The notes below the pieces were generated by a model. That model searched no databases, was not told where the DNA came from, and saw only the letters and a program-made list of their open reading frames with translations. Made by a program: the position numbers and the translations under genes. From Bin5 sp963662575 (GTDB lineage Bacteria > Chloroflexota > Anaerolineae > Caldilineales > Caldilineaceae): a DNA stretch of 64,000 nt. The stretch's first letter is position 1, and every line of letters starts with the position of its first letter. The stretch is from contig OY759723.1 in assembly GCA_963662575.1 (NCBI GenBank), positions 2,356,001-2,420,000 of the forward strand. Direction: 5' to 3'. Shown here piece after piece: positions 52,816 to 62,620 of this stretch.

Positions 52816-53699
52816 TTGACCTCCGCTTCGTAGAAGACCCACAGAGCGGACGAACGAAAAACCAGGACTGTCAGTACCAGGACAACAAACAGCAAGAACC
52901 AGGCCATTGCCGACGCCATACCCATCTGCGTCCAATTGAAGGCGCGCTCATAGAGCATGAGGTTATAGAAGTAAGTCGATTTCAGTGGGCCGCCTGATGT
53001 GAGCACAAACGCGTTCATAAAAGTTTGAGAGGCGGCGATTAGGCCCATCACCAGATTGAAGAAGATCGTGGGCGTCATCATCGGGATCGTGATGTTACGG
53101 AAAAGTTGCAGTTCGTTGGCGCCGTCCAACTTGGCCGCCTCGTAAAGAGATTCGGGGATTCCCTGCAGCCCGGCCAGGTAGATGATCATGCCGGCGCCGA
53201 CCCCCCACAGACTCATCATTACCATCGACGCAAGCGCTGTCTCCGGTTCCGCAAAGAACGAGAATTTGGGGATGCCCAGCCGTACGAGCATGGCATTGAT
53301 CAGACCATAGTCGCGGTTCATGAGCCATCCCCACAGGATGAGACTGGCGATGGCCGGTACAATGGCGGGCATATAGAAGCTGGTGCGGAAGAAAGCGATT
53401 CCTTTGACGCGCTGGTTGAGGAGGATAGCAAGGACAAAGGCCCCGACCAGTCCCAGCGGCACCGAAGTTCCGGCGTAGATGAGCGTGACCTTACAGGCCT
53501 GCCAGAAGTTCTTGTCGGAGGTGAACATGATTACATAGTTGCGTAATCCTATCCACTCCGGCGCCCGCAAGAGAGGAAACTTCGTGAAGCTCATGTAGAA
53601 GGAGGTCAGCATAGGGCCAATCGTGAAAATTATCAGCCCTAGTACGACGGGGCTAATAAAAAGATAGCCCTGGACTGTGTCCCGCATGCGACTGTTCAT
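52812..53699 (-). CDS. Carbohydrate ABC transporter permease (MalF type)
   Basis: First permease of the same importer, 295 residues with six helices (RDTVQGYLFISPVVLGLIIF is the first). The coupling-helix motif is ESLYEAAKLDGANELQLFRN at about residue 190. It follows the binding-protein gene after 167 bp and overlaps the next permease by 4 bp. No ATP-binding subunit is in the window, so a shared ATPase elsewhere is likely. Confidence 0.95.
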   Translation of the reverse strand: MNSRMRDTVQGYLFISPVVLGLIIFTIGPMLTSFYMSFTKFPLLRAPEWIGLRNYVIMFTSDKNFWQACKVTLIYAGTSVPLGLVGAFVLAILLNQRVKGIAFFRTSFYMPAIVPAIASLILWGWLMNRDYGLINAMLVRLGIPKFSFFAEPETALASMVMMSLWGVGAGMIIYLAGLQGIPESLYEAAKLDGANELQLFRNITIPMMTPTIFFNLVMGLIAASQTFMNAFVLTSGGPLKSTYFYNLMLYERAFNWTQMGMASAMAWFLLFVVLVLTVLVFRSSALWVFYEAEVK

Positions 53700-53798
53700 G
53701 AGCCTGGTTTGTCCTGCGAATTGTAATCGAGCGATGGGAGGGTCAAACTAACTTTGCGGGTGCCCGACATGTAGATCATTCCGGCAGCCGCTTACTGC

Positions 53799-53866
53799 GC
53801 CGGCGAATAGTGGCCGGCGGCCGCGAAGACCACCAACCACTATCCACCATTCACTATCCACTGTCG
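53799..53866. repeat. Inverted GCCGGC pair and CCACTATCCAC-type short repeats
   Basis: GCCGGC at 53799-53804 and 53813-53818 can pair with an 8-base loop. It is followed by CCAACCACTATCCACCATTC and ACTATCCACTG, a run of related 8-11-base words. It lies between the binding-protein gene and its permeases, where a hairpin could limit downstream expression. Similar words occur at about 51840-51915. Confidence 0.4.
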
Positions 53867-55240
53867 TTATGCGTTCTGATCCAGGCATGACTGAATCGTG
53901 GCATCCGTCTCGGCGAATGCATCTTCTGCGTTCGCATCTCCGCGGATCACCGCTTCCAGCGCCTGCCGGTAGCTGTCACTCACCATGCCGGCGTAAAAGC
54001 TGCCGCAGTCGCCCGGGTGCTCGATTACCGGCAATATGGCGTCGTCGGCGCCATTGATGAAGGCCATCAGATTGTGCGGCGGCGTTGGCAGACCCTCCAT
54101 CCAACTGGGATCGCTGGCCACCGACCTCAGAAGTGGCACACCCAGCTCCGCCCTGGCTGCTTCGAGCTGCACCGTCGGCCGGATCAGTTGCTTGATGTAC
54201 TCGTAGGCCATATCGAGGTTCTGCCCACCGGCATATGCCGACATTCCCCATGTGCCCATACCGGTTCGATGCCGGCCGTCAGGCATCAGCGGCATAACCT
54301 GTACGTCCCATTCGAACTTATCGGCTGCTGCTTCACGCACAGGGCCGCGCAGGCTCTGAATGTGGGTGTAAACCGCGGCCCGACCGAGGAAGAAAGAGTT
54401 ACCGCCAACATCAAGACCCAAGGGCTGGGCAATGTTATGTTCGTTCCACATAGAAGCATAGGCTTTCAGCGCGGCAACCGTGTTCGGATCAGACCAGGTG
54501 GAAAGATTGTTCTCTATGTCGAGAATTTTGCCGCCGTAGCCGACTACCCAGGGGTAGACAGTAGCCCACCAACTCCAGGTGGCGTTGGAGAGACCCCAGT
54601 AGCGGGGCGTGCCGTCCGCCTCGGTCTCGAGGGCGGTAATCTTCTGGCAGTTGACTATGAAATCGTCCCAGGTCCACTCATCGTTCGGCTCTTCCGCTCC
54701 GGCTTCCTCGAAGAGTGACTTGTTGTAATACATCGTCACCACATCCAGGGCTGAGGGCAACATCTGGATCTTGCCGTCAAAAACACCGAGGCCGAGCATA
54801 TTGGGGAAGACGTCGTCAATGTCGACATCGGGGTCCCCTTCAGTGTAGGGCGTCAGATCCAGGGTGACGTTGTTGTTGGCAAAGGGAACGACGAACAGAT
54901 CGGCGCTGAAGAAGACATCAGACAGCGTGCCGGCCGCCGCGGCCGTGTAATACTTCTCAGCCAAGTCACCGGAAACCATGTTAAATGTGACCGTAGCGTC
55001 CGGGTGCTTCTCGTTGAACGAAGCCTTGATCAGCTCATTTACCGGTTCGACCGGCGCGCCTGCCAGAATGGAAATCTCCAACTCGACAGGTTCATCTGCC
55101 ATAGCCGCGTCTCCACCGGCCTCCGGTGCTGCCACCGGCGCGCAGGCTGCCAGCGCCGCAGTGCCGCCGACCGCAGCCGCCACTTTGAGGAGCCCGCGTC
55201 GGGAAATGGTAGTCTGACTGCTTAGATCTTGGATGGACAT
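53867..55240 (-). CDS. Extracellular sugar-binding lipoprotein of an ABC importer
   Basis: Solute-binding protein of 457 residues. The N-terminus has a Tat motif (SRRGLLK) and a lipobox ending at LAAC (Cys 33), then an Ala/Pro/Gly-rich linker; the mature protein would be lipid-anchored outside the membrane after folded export. VELEISILAGAPVEPVNELI begins the type-1 sugar-binding fold. The gene heads the permease-permease-fucosidase unit, so an oligosaccharide or fucoside ligand is possible, but not shown. Confidence 0.93.
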   Translation of the reverse strand: MSIQDLSSQTTISRRGLLKVAAAVGGTAALAACAPVAAPEAGGDAAMADEPVELEISILAGAPVEPVNELIKASFNEKHPDATVTFNMVSGDLAEKYYTAAAAGTLSDVFFSADLFVVPFANNNVTLDLTPYTEGDPDVDIDDVFPNMLGLGVFDGKIQMLPSALDVVTMYYNKSLFEEAGAEEPNDEWTWDDFIVNCQKITALETEADGTPRYWGLSNATWSWWATVYPWVVGYGGKILDIENNLSTWSDPNTVAALKAYASMWNEHNIAQPLGLDVGGNSFFLGRAAVYTHIQSLRGPVREAAADKFEWDVQVMPLMPDGRHRTGMGTWGMSAYAGGQNLDMAYEYIKQLIRPTVQLEAARAELGVPLLRSVASDPSWMEGLPTPPHNLMAFINGADDAILPVIEHPGDCGSFYAGMVSDSYRQALEAVIRGDANAEDAFAETDATIQSCLDQNA

Positions 55241-55280
55241 TGATCTCTCCTGAATGTTTGTATTCGATTCTGAATTTGGG

Positions 55281-55351
55281 ATTCTACCAATAAGATGGTA
55301 TTTCCATTATTCCAGAAACGCGACTTTCAAACAAATTTTGACACCTGTCAA
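55281..55351. promoter_or_regulatory. Divergent regulatory region: extended -10 (minus strand) and TTGACA palindrome
   Basis: On the minus strand TGGTAGAAT (55289-55281) is an extended -10 about 40 bases before the binding-protein ATG. At 55338-55351 TTGACACCTGTCAA is a perfect 6-bp inverted repeat with a 2-base centre, a likely operator for a sugar regulator. In the other direction TTGGAA (55508-55513), 18 bases, TACAAT (55532-55537) may drive the Gfo/Idh gene. The rest of 55241-55663 shows no gene. Confidence 0.45.
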
Positions 55352-55663
55352 GAGAGCAGGAGGCCATAGGCCGCGTCGCTGCCGCTTGTGGTCAGAATCT
55401 GGCGCCGGGTAAACGACTTTCTTTCTTTTTTCTGGAAGTCAGACATCCGAAGCGCGTAACCAGCACACTAATAGCCGTCACAGACCGCAGAGTACAGGCT
55501 TCAACCTTTGGAAAGCGGCTTCATAATTGCGTACAATGCGCCAAGCGGTGAACCGCACATGCGCCACTTGTCTGCCTATCGCCGAATGGTCGAACTGTTG
55601 GAACTTGCAATGGGCGAACCGCTATAAAGGCGATACCCATTTCCCACAATGAAAGGATCTGTA

Positions 55664-56725
55664 ATGAGCACTCTGAAAGTTGGCCTCGTCGGCGTCGGCG
55701 GCATCTCGCGCACGCACATGCCGGGTTGGGCCGCATCCGAAGAAGCTGAAGTCGTGGCCGGCAGCGACATCAGCAGCGAAGCGCTCGAACAGTGGGGCGC
55801 GCTCCACAATGTCAAAAGGCTGACGACAAACGCTGACGAGCTCTTCTCCGACCCTGATATCGACATAATCGATCTCTGTGTTCCCAATATGTACCACGCT
55901 CCCCTGGCTATCGCCGCGTTGGAAGCAGGCAAGCACGTAATCTGCGAGAAGCCGCTCGCGCCCACGCCCCAGGACATCGAAAAGATGATCGCGGCGCGCG
56001 ACAAATCCGGCAAGCTGCTCATGACCGCGCAGCACTTCCGCTTCGCCGGCGTATCACAGGCCATGAAGGCGGAGATCGATACGGGGACGTTGGGCGATGT
56101 CTACCACGCCCGCGGCTGGATGCTGCGCCGCAATGGGATGATCCCAACCGCGACCTTTATCGAAAAAAGACACAGCGGCGGCGGCCCCTGCATCGACATC
56201 GGTGTGCATATCCTCGACCTGACCCTGTGGATGATGGGCAATCCCCGTCCGGTGACCGTTTCCGGCGTCGCCGACGCGCGGCTGGCTCACCTTCCCGGCG
56301 CGTTCGCCACTTGGCGCGAAGGACCGATTCCCAGCACATTTGACGTTGAGGACTACGCCGTTGCCTTCGTGCGCTTCGAAACCGGCGCCACCCTCGTGCT
56401 GGAGGTTAGCTGGCTGCTGCATCATGACATTCGCGGCGAAGACATGCAGGCCTGGATCTACGGTGACGGAGGCGGCTGCCACTGGCCTTCCGCCCAATTC
56501 CTGGACACGAACTACACTACCCGTCAGTTCAACAACCGTACACTCCAGCTTACCCAGGATAAGATGGAGCCCCACGCGCTCGAATGCGTCGAATTTGCCA
56601 AAGCCATCGCCGCCGGCGCGCCCTCACCGGTGCCCGCGGAACATTCTCTGCAGGTGTTGGCGATTCTCGACGGCATCTACCGCAGCCAGGCCGAAGGGCG
56701 CGAGGTGTCAATCGAACTGTCGTAG
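55664..56725 (+). CDS. Gfo/Idh/MocA family oxidoreductase
   Basis: NAD(P)-dependent sugar dehydrogenase family, 353 residues from ATG 55664 (AAAGGA 6 bases upstream; ATG 55649 lacks a site). Seen: KVGLVGVGGISRTHMPGW, KHVICEKPLAPT with the catalytic lysine, and PCIDIGVHILDLTLWMMG. It opens the plus-strand cluster (Gfo/Idh, lactonase, Gfo/Idh, binding protein, permeases, M20 hydrolase). A dehydrogenase next to a lactonase fits oxidation of a sugar to its lactone and acid. Confidence 0.93.
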   Translation: MSTLKVGLVGVGGISRTHMPGWAASEEAEVVAGSDISSEALEQWGALHNVKRLTTNADELFSDPDIDIIDLCVPNMYHAPLAIAALEAGKHVICEKPLAPTPQDIEKMIAARDKSGKLLMTAQHFRFAGVSQAMKAEIDTGTLGDVYHARGWMLRRNGMIPTATFIEKRHSGGGPCIDIGVHILDLTLWMMGNPRPVTVSGVADARLAHLPGAFATWREGPIPSTFDVEDYAVAFVRFETGATLVLEVSWLLHHDIRGEDMQAWIYGDGGGCHWPSAQFLDTNYTTRQFNNRTLQLTQDKMEPHALECVEFAKAIAAGAPSPVPAEHSLQVLAILDGIYRSQAEGREVSIELS

Positions 56726-56809
56726 TTCATAATCGTTGCCGCGGCTGCCAGCTATATTGACAGTCTCAGGCAGCGCTTCGCTGGCAACCCCAGCGCAAGG
56801 GAGATACCC

Positions 56810-57673
56810 ATGATCATTGAAACGATCGCCGATTACGCCTGCGAAACAGGCGAAGGCCCGCTATGGCACCCGGACGAAGAACGTCTCTACTGGGTCGATA
56901 TTCCCCCAGGTAAACTTTACCGCTATGACCCGGCCACCGGTGCCCATGGCCTGGTCCTCGACGCCGGCGAAGCGATCGGCGGCTATACCATCCAGGAGGA
57001 CGGCTCCCTGCTCCTCTTCATGGCCCGCGGCCGCATTGCCCTCTGGCGCGAAGGCCAGCCGCTCGAAAATCTCATTGACGAGATCCCGGCCGAGCGCGAC
57101 GGACGCTTTAACGACGTTATCGCCGATCCTGCCGGGCGTGTCTTCTGCGGCACAATGCCCCGCGGCGGCAGCAACGGCGTCCTCTACCGGATGGAAACCG
57201 ACGGCAGCCTCACTGTCGTGATCGAAGATGCCGGGACTTCCAACGGCATGGGCTTTACACAGGACCTCAAGACCTTCTACCATACCAACACCAGGCAGGG
57301 CATCACCCGCTACGACTACGACATCGACAGCGGGCAGATCACCAACCCTGAGTTTGCCGTCCGAGAGGGCGCGTCGTCGAACGGCCGTCCGGACGGCATG
57401 ACCATGGACGCGGCCAACTGCTTCTGGTCGGCCCGCTGGGACGGATACGCGCTCGTACACCATATGCCCAACGGCCGCGAGATCCAACGGCTAACTTTTC
57501 CTGTTCCCAAGGTGTCCAGCGCCACATTCGGTGGCCCCGACTATACCGATCTCTACATCACCACTGCCGGAGGCAATGTCAGAGAGACCGATGGCCTGCA
57601 GGCCGGCACACTCTATCGGGTTCGCCTGGGCGTAAAGGGCAAACCCCCGTTCCGTTCCAAAATCAAAATATAG
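56810..57673 (+). CDS. SMP-30/gluconolactonase family protein
   Basis: Six-bladed propeller lactonase, 287 residues. Metal-binding residues are seen in order: Glu in CETGEGPLWHPDE, Asn in FNDVIADPAGRVFCGTM and in GTSNGMGF, Asp in NGRPDGMTMD. It would hydrolyse a sugar lactone produced by the flanking dehydrogenases. It follows the first Gfo/Idh gene after 84 bp, with AGGGAG upstream of ATG. No signal peptide. Confidence 0.94.
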   Translation: MIIETIADYACETGEGPLWHPDEERLYWVDIPPGKLYRYDPATGAHGLVLDAGEAIGGYTIQEDGSLLLFMARGRIALWREGQPLENLIDEIPAERDGRFNDVIADPAGRVFCGTMPRGGSNGVLYRMETDGSLTVVIEDAGTSNGMGFTQDLKTFYHTNTRQGITRYDYDIDSGQITNPEFAVREGASSNGRPDGMTMDAANCFWSARWDGYALVHHMPNGREIQRLTFPVPKVSSATFGGPDYTDLYITTAGGNVRETDGLQAGTLYRVRLGVKGKPPFRSKIKI

Positions 57674-57802
57674 GCGCCCTCAGGACCCCCCTTCGTATAA
57701 GGCGCTAGTCGGCGTCCTGGGCGGCAGTTCAGAGTTCTGGATGCTGAAACTGACCCGCCATCCAGGAACGACACAAAGTTCACTACATCGAAAGGATTGG
57801 TG

Positions 57803-58861
57803 ATGACATCTAAATCAGACTCTGCTGTCTACCGCGTCGGCATCATCGGCTGCGGACGCCCGCTCAGGACGGAGGGGGCCACCGGCTTTGGCATGGCCCA
57901 CCGCCATGCCATGGGCTATGCTGCCTCACCACACACGCAGCTGGTGGCCCTGGCCGATATCAGCAGCGAAAACGCTGAGGCTTTTCAGAAGGAACATGGC
58001 GGCGACGCGATCTTTGAGGACTACCAACGGATGTTGGCCGAGGCAGAACTCGATATCGTCTCAGTCTGCGTCTGGCCCCATCTGCACGCCGAAATGGTGC
58101 TGGCCGCGGCTCCAGCCGGCGTACAGGCCATCCACTGTGAAAAACCGATCGCGCCCACATTCGGCGAGGCCCGCCGCATGCTGGAATCCTGCGAGCGCAA
58201 CGGCGTCCAGTTGACCTTCAATCACCAGCGCCGCTTTGCCCCCCCTTTCGGTGTCGCCCGCCGGCTGGTGCGGGAGGGCGCAATCGGCGACCTTCAGCGT
58301 ATTGAAGGCCGCTGTCCCGACATGAACGACTGGGGCACCCACTGGTTCGACATGATGCACTTCTACAACGATGAAACACCGGCCGAATGGGTCATGGGCC
58401 AAATCGATACCAGCGAAATCCGGACGATCTTCGGCATGGCCCACGAATCACAAGGCATCAGCCACGTCCACTTTCAGAATGGGGTCGAAGGGCTTCTCCT
58501 GACCAGCGCTGCTATCGAGATGGGGGCGGCGTTCCGGCTTCTGGGCAGTGACGGCATCATAGAATTTGGCGCCGGCCGGGATGGTGGGCTTCGTATCTTG
58601 AACGGGCAGTCCTCCGGTTGGCGTGACGTAAATCCAGAGGGCACGATGCACGATCTGGACGCGGTGCAAAAGGGGATTATCGACCTGGTCGAGGCACTGA
58701 GAGACGGTAGCGAGCCGGAACTCGCCGGACGCCGTGCTTATCGGGCAGCAGAGCTGACCTTCGCTACCTACGAATCCAGCCGCAAACGCGGGCGGGTTGA
58801 CCTGCCGCTGGAGATCGAAGATTCCCCACTCATGGATATGCTGGCCAGCGCTGCAACGTAA
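57803..58861 (+). CDS. Gfo/Idh/MocA family oxidoreductase
   Basis: A 352-residue dehydrogenase. ATG 57803 is chosen over TTG 57797 and GTG 57800 because AAAGGA lies 6 bases upstream. The Rossmann motif is stretched (VGIIGCGRPLRTEGATGFGM), a subgroup feature. The catalytic region is AIHCEKPIAPT, and the histidine pair lies in NDWGTHWFDMMHFYND. It shares the cluster with the lactonase; substrate unknown. Confidence 0.93.
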   Translation: MTSKSDSAVYRVGIIGCGRPLRTEGATGFGMAHRHAMGYAASPHTQLVALADISSENAEAFQKEHGGDAIFEDYQRMLAEAELDIVSVCVWPHLHAEMVLAAAPAGVQAIHCEKPIAPTFGEARRMLESCERNGVQLTFNHQRRFAPPFGVARRLVREGAIGDLQRIEGRCPDMNDWGTHWFDMMHFYNDETPAEWVMGQIDTSEIRTIFGMAHESQGISHVHFQNGVEGLLLTSAAIEMGAAFRLLGSDGIIEFGAGRDGGLRILNGQSSGWRDVNPEGTMHDLDAVQKGIIDLVEALRDGSEPELAGRRAYRAAELTFATYESSRKRGRVDLPLEIEDSPLMDMLASAAT

Positions 58862-58894
58862 ATTCCGGCGATGGAAAAACGGAAGAGTGAAAAT

Positions 58895-58923
58895 TTGACA
58901 TATATGTTCCTGCTGGTTATGTT
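58895..58923 (+). promoter_or_regulatory. Possible promoter of the second sugar-importer genes
   Basis: TTGACA (58895-58900), 17-base spacer, TATGTT (58918-58923). It lies about 150 bases before the binding-protein ATG at 59073 and would allow separate transcription of the transporter from the enzyme genes. The -10 is only 4 of 6. Confidence 0.45.
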
Positions 58924-59072
58924 TAGCGCCCTACGGTGTTGCGCTGTTCTCCCCCAGACGCCCGAACGCCGGCAAGAACGTCCCTTCCAAAAGCGCACTA
59001 TTGCCTTCTATGTCGAGAACTTGTAGTTCCGATTCAATTCGCATTCGCAATTTCCTTAAGGAGGAAAAGTTA

Positions 59073-60434
59073 ATGACACAAGTTAAAGGAAGCCTCTCCC
59101 GTCGCGACTTTGTCCGCTGGAGTGGCATGGCTGCCGGTGCAGCCGCCGTGGCCGCTTGCGCTCCGCCCGCAGCCCCTGCCGGGGGTGATTCCTCTGCCGC
59201 ACCCGCCGAGGATATGGAAGTGGTGGTCGAAGCTTGGGCACACTGGGAACAGGGCCTCGGCTGGATTCAAAACGCCATGGATAACTATGGCTTCTCGGAT
59301 GAGAACCCTCATATCACGTGGAACGCGGTTGTAGCGCCCTTCTCCGAGATCCACGACAAGATGCTGGCCGCATGCGCCTCGGGCGTAGGCGTCCCCGATG
59401 TCATGCGCGTCGAGCAAGGCCGCATGGCAGCCTTCTTCAAGGGCGAGGAAATCTGCTTCATCGATCTGACCGACCGCATTGGCGCTCGCATGGATGATCT
59501 CGTTCTCGGTTCTGCGGTGGACTACTGGTCCTGGAAGGGCAGCGTCTACGGCATCGGCAACGAAGTCAACGCCTGCTCCCTCGCCTACCGCAAGGGCGTG
59601 TTCGACGAAATCGGCATCGAAACTCCGTTCGAGACCTGGAATGACCTGATGGAGGCCGGTGTTGTCCTTAAAGAAGCCAAGGACATGGCGGTAATCTCCT
59701 GGCACGACCTGCATGACGGCGACTTCCAGATCATGCTCTTCGCTGCCGGCGGCGAAATGTTCGACGAAAACGGTGACTTCGGCGGCATCAATGACCTGGG
59801 CCGAGAGATCCTTGAGTTCCAGCGAATGACCATCCACGATCTTGGCATCGCCATCGCCGCGCCGGTTACCGGTGATTCGACCTGGTCGCCGCCCATTTAC
59901 TGGGAATCCTTCCGCCAGGACCAGATCGCCTGCACCCTTGGCGCCCCCTGGCACAATGGCAAATTGGGCCGCGAGGACAAGATCGGCCCCGGCCAGGAGA
60001 ACGAATGGCGCCTGCAGCGGCTCCCCGGCGGCTTCGGTGATAACGGGCCCACTGCCACCCATGGCGGTACCAGCGTCAGCATCCCCAAGATGGCTCAGAA
60101 TCCCGAAGAAGCATGGCAGATCATCGAATTCACACACCTGACAGACGCCGTTCTCCAGGACTCCATCGAGCGCGGTATCTGGCCCTCCTACATCCCCGTT
60201 CTGGATGATCCGGTACTCAATGAGCCTTACGACTACTATGAAGGCCAGGTAATCGGTGAGCTGTACAAGGATCTCGCCCTGCAGATGCCTCGCATCTTCC
60301 AGTCGCCGTGGGCGCCGGAATTCCACACGGCCATCAATAACTTCGTGATTACGCCGGTTCTGCAGGACTCTGCCGATATCGATGCAGCCTTCTCTGAACT
60401 GGAACCGGAACTGGAACGCATTAAGGCGCTCTAG
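59073..60434 (+). CDS. Extracellular sugar-binding lipoprotein of a second ABC importer
   Basis: Solute-binding protein of 453 residues from ATG 59073 (AAGGAGGAAAAGTTA upstream). Tat motif SRRDFVRW and lipobox ending VAAC at about Cys 29, then the linker APPAAPAGGDSSAAPAED. The mature domain starts MEVVVEAWAHWEQGLGW. It resembles CUT1-type binding proteins. A hairpin follows and then two permease genes. Differing sequence from the protein at 53867 suggests a different ligand. Confidence 0.93.
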   Translation: MTQVKGSLSRRDFVRWSGMAAGAAAVAACAPPAAPAGGDSSAAPAEDMEVVVEAWAHWEQGLGWIQNAMDNYGFSDENPHITWNAVVAPFSEIHDKMLAACASGVGVPDVMRVEQGRMAAFFKGEEICFIDLTDRIGARMDDLVLGSAVDYWSWKGSVYGIGNEVNACSLAYRKGVFDEIGIETPFETWNDLMEAGVVLKEAKDMAVISWHDLHDGDFQIMLFAAGGEMFDENGDFGGINDLGREILEFQRMTIHDLGIAIAAPVTGDSTWSPPIYWESFRQDQIACTLGAPWHNGKLGREDKIGPGQENEWRLQRLPGGFGDNGPTATHGGTSVSIPKMAQNPEEAWQIIEFTHLTDAVLQDSIERGIWPSYIPVLDDPVLNEPYDYYEGQVIGELYKDLALQMPRIFQSPWAPEFHTAINNFVITPVLQDSADIDAAFSELEPELERIKAL

Positions 60435-60514
60435 CAGCGTCGGGCCGAGAATCTGCCTATACCGCTTAATCTGGAAAGCGTCGAAAGTAGGGACACTTGT
60501 AGTGCTTTCGCATA

Positions 60515-60546
60515 TGAAAGGGAGGGGCGGGCGCCTCTCCCTTTCA
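60515..60546 (+). terminator. Long GC-rich hairpin between the binding-protein and permease genes
   Basis: TGAAAGGGAG and CTCCCTTTCA flank a GGGC/GCCT extension, giving a stem of about 14 bp with a 4-base loop. There is no T run after it. Such structures often stabilise the mRNA of the abundant binding protein or reduce read-through into the permeases. Confidence 0.6.
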
Positions 60547-60645
60547 CATCAGATTCATTGAACGCCGACAGACACAAGCCAGTTCCTCTATGGGCATTTG
60601 CTCTCCCTATTCCTGGAAGATGAGACGTAAATCACGGAGTTCTGC

Positions 60646-61611
60646 ATGGCATTATCCAGTGAAAGATCCCCGACCGGACGCCTCTACGCGCCCGGAACGC
60701 CCACAGGCTTCCGGCTGTGGTGGCATCGTCACCGCCTGACGATTATTCCCTACATTTACATTGCACCCTTTTTCATTCTGTTTGCCATCTTTCTGGCATG
60801 GCCTGTTGTTCGCAGTTTCTACCTGAGTTTTCATAAACAACAGGGCATCAGCACGCCTACTTTTATCGGCCTCGACAACTATATCAACCTTGTGGCCGAC
60901 CCTCGATTCAAACAGTCACTGCTCAACACGACGGTCTATGCGTTGGGAAGCCTTTTCGTGCAAATCCCACTTGCATTCATACTGGCAGCCGTTGTCAACT
61001 CCAAGCTTGTTCCCTGGGCAAATGCGAAGAGCTTCTATCGCCTCTCCTACTTTGTTCCGCTGCTGACGTCTGCGGTCATCGCCAGCCTGATGTTCAGCAT
61101 TCTTTACGACTATAACTCGGGCCTGATCAACAGCTATCTGATGCGGTTGTTTGGTGAAGAAGCGAGAGTGGGCTGGGTTCGCAATGCAAGTGTGGTGAAA
61201 GTCTCCATCATCCTGCTGCTAGTCTGGCGCTTTACCGGCATCAACTCTCTTTACTTTGTCGCGGGCCTGCAAAATATCCCCAAAGAGTTGGAAGAGGCGG
61301 CTTCTATCGACGGGGCCAACTGGTGGCAGGTACTAACCGGCATTACCATTCCGCTGATGCGGCCGGTAATCCTTTTTGTAACGGTAACCGCAATCAACGG
61401 TTCCTACCAGATCTTCGCCGAACCATATCTGCTTACCGGCGGCGGCCCCCGTGACCAGTCCTTAAGTATCGTTCAGTATCTCTACAATACCGGCTTCTCC
61501 TACTTTAATCTGGGCTATGCATCCTCTATTGGATATACGCTGGTCACGATCATCGTAATCCTGGCCATTCTCAACCTGCGCTTCTTTGGCGCCTTCCGCG
61601 AAGATCAATAG
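60646..61611 (+). CDS. Carbohydrate ABC transporter permease (MalF type)
   Basis: A 321-residue inner-membrane subunit. After a 40-residue cytoplasmic leader there are six helices, beginning PYIYIAPFFILFAIFLAWPV. The ATPase contact motif ELEEAASIDGANWWQVLTGI is at about residue 218. It forms the importer with the next permease and the binding protein upstream. Confidence 0.95.
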   Translation: MALSSERSPTGRLYAPGTPTGFRLWWHRHRLTIIPYIYIAPFFILFAIFLAWPVVRSFYLSFHKQQGISTPTFIGLDNYINLVADPRFKQSLLNTTVYALGSLFVQIPLAFILAAVVNSKLVPWANAKSFYRLSYFVPLLTSAVIASLMFSILYDYNSGLINSYLMRLFGEEARVGWVRNASVVKVSIILLLVWRFTGINSLYFVAGLQNIPKELEEAASIDGANWWQVLTGITIPLMRPVILFVTVTAINGSYQIFAEPYLLTGGGPRDQSLSIVQYLYNTGFSYFNLGYASSIGYTLVTIIVILAILNLRFFGAFREDQ

Positions 61612-61706
61612 GATCACCATTAGGCCAACATGACCCGCCTGGCAGCTTCCCAGATTGCGCACTGCCCACCTGATCAGATTGATACGGATCGGACCTGAGG
61701 TTAACT

Positions 61707-62585
61707 ATGACAACAAGCGTTCAAGCCACCTCTGCACCGGGGCCGAGATTCTCCACAGCTCGTCTTCGGACCGGATTTCTTATCAGTCTGGCAAACTTTT
61801 TCTTGTTGATTGGCGTACTGCTTGCTGCCATCCCATTCATATACATGATCTCCGCGTCATTCAAACCACAGAATGAAATCTTCACATTCCCGGTCCAGAT
61901 CATCCCCAAAGAGCCTTTCTTAGACAACTACACAACGTTGATCGGGGAAACTCTCTACCTGCGTTGGTTCTTGAACACCGCAATCGTCGCCGTCGGGCGT
62001 ACTACCCTCTCTCTGTTCCTGTGTATGTTGGCCGGGTTCGCCTTCGCCAAGTATGACTTCCCTTTCAGGCGCGTACTCTTTGTGTTGGTCCTGGCCAGCT
62101 TTACTCTGCCCTTTGAGGTAGTCCTGATCCCACTCTATACTATGATGGTCCAGTTCGGTTGGCTTAACACATACTGGGTGCTGATTGTCCCCTTTGCCGC
62201 CAGCGCCTTCGGCATCTTCCTGGGCCGGCAGTACGCGTTGGCCCTGCCCACCGAGCTGATGGAAGCCGCCCGCATTGATGGCTCCAGTGAACTGGGGATC
62301 TTCTTCCGCATTGCTCTGCCCAACCTGCGCCCAGCCCTGGCCGTGATGGGAATTATCTTTTTTCAGTCTTCCTGGAACGACTTTCTCTGGCCCCTGATCG
62401 TTCTCAATGATTCGACTATGTACGTGATCAACCTGGCACTGCCCACACTGCGCGGCCCCTACGGCGATCAGTACGGCCTTGTCCTCGGCGGCGCCGTAAT
62501 CGCCGTCATACCAATTATCATTATCTTCTTTGCCATGCAGCGCTATTTCATCGAAGGAATTATGGCCGGCGCGCTGAAGGGCTGA
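61707..62585 (+). CDS. Carbohydrate ABC transporter permease (MalG type)
   Basis: A 292-residue inner-membrane subunit with six helices. The contact motif ELMEAARIDGSSELGIFFRI is at about residue 190, and the family end is RYFIEGIMAGALKG. It follows the first permease after 95 bp. No ATPase gene accompanies the pair in this window. Confidence 0.95.
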   Translation: MTTSVQATSAPGPRFSTARLRTGFLISLANFFLLIGVLLAAIPFIYMISASFKPQNEIFTFPVQIIPKEPFLDNYTTLIGETLYLRWFLNTAIVAVGRTTLSLFLCMLAGFAFAKYDFPFRRVLFVLVLASFTLPFEVVLIPLYTMMVQFGWLNTYWVLIVPFAASAFGIFLGRQYALALPTELMEAARIDGSSELGIFFRIALPNLRPALAVMGIIFFQSSWNDFLWPLIVLNDSTMYVINLALPTLRGPYGDQYGLVLGGAVIAVIPIIIIFFAMQRYFIEGIMAGALKG

Positions 62586-62620
62586 TTGCAGATACCTTTC
62601 TGCGTTCTGGGAGTCTATCC

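Noticed and set aside
59070..60326. 418-codon minus-strand open frame opposite the binding-protein gene
   Set aside because: Shadow; the plus-strand gene has Tat motif, lipobox and ribosome site.
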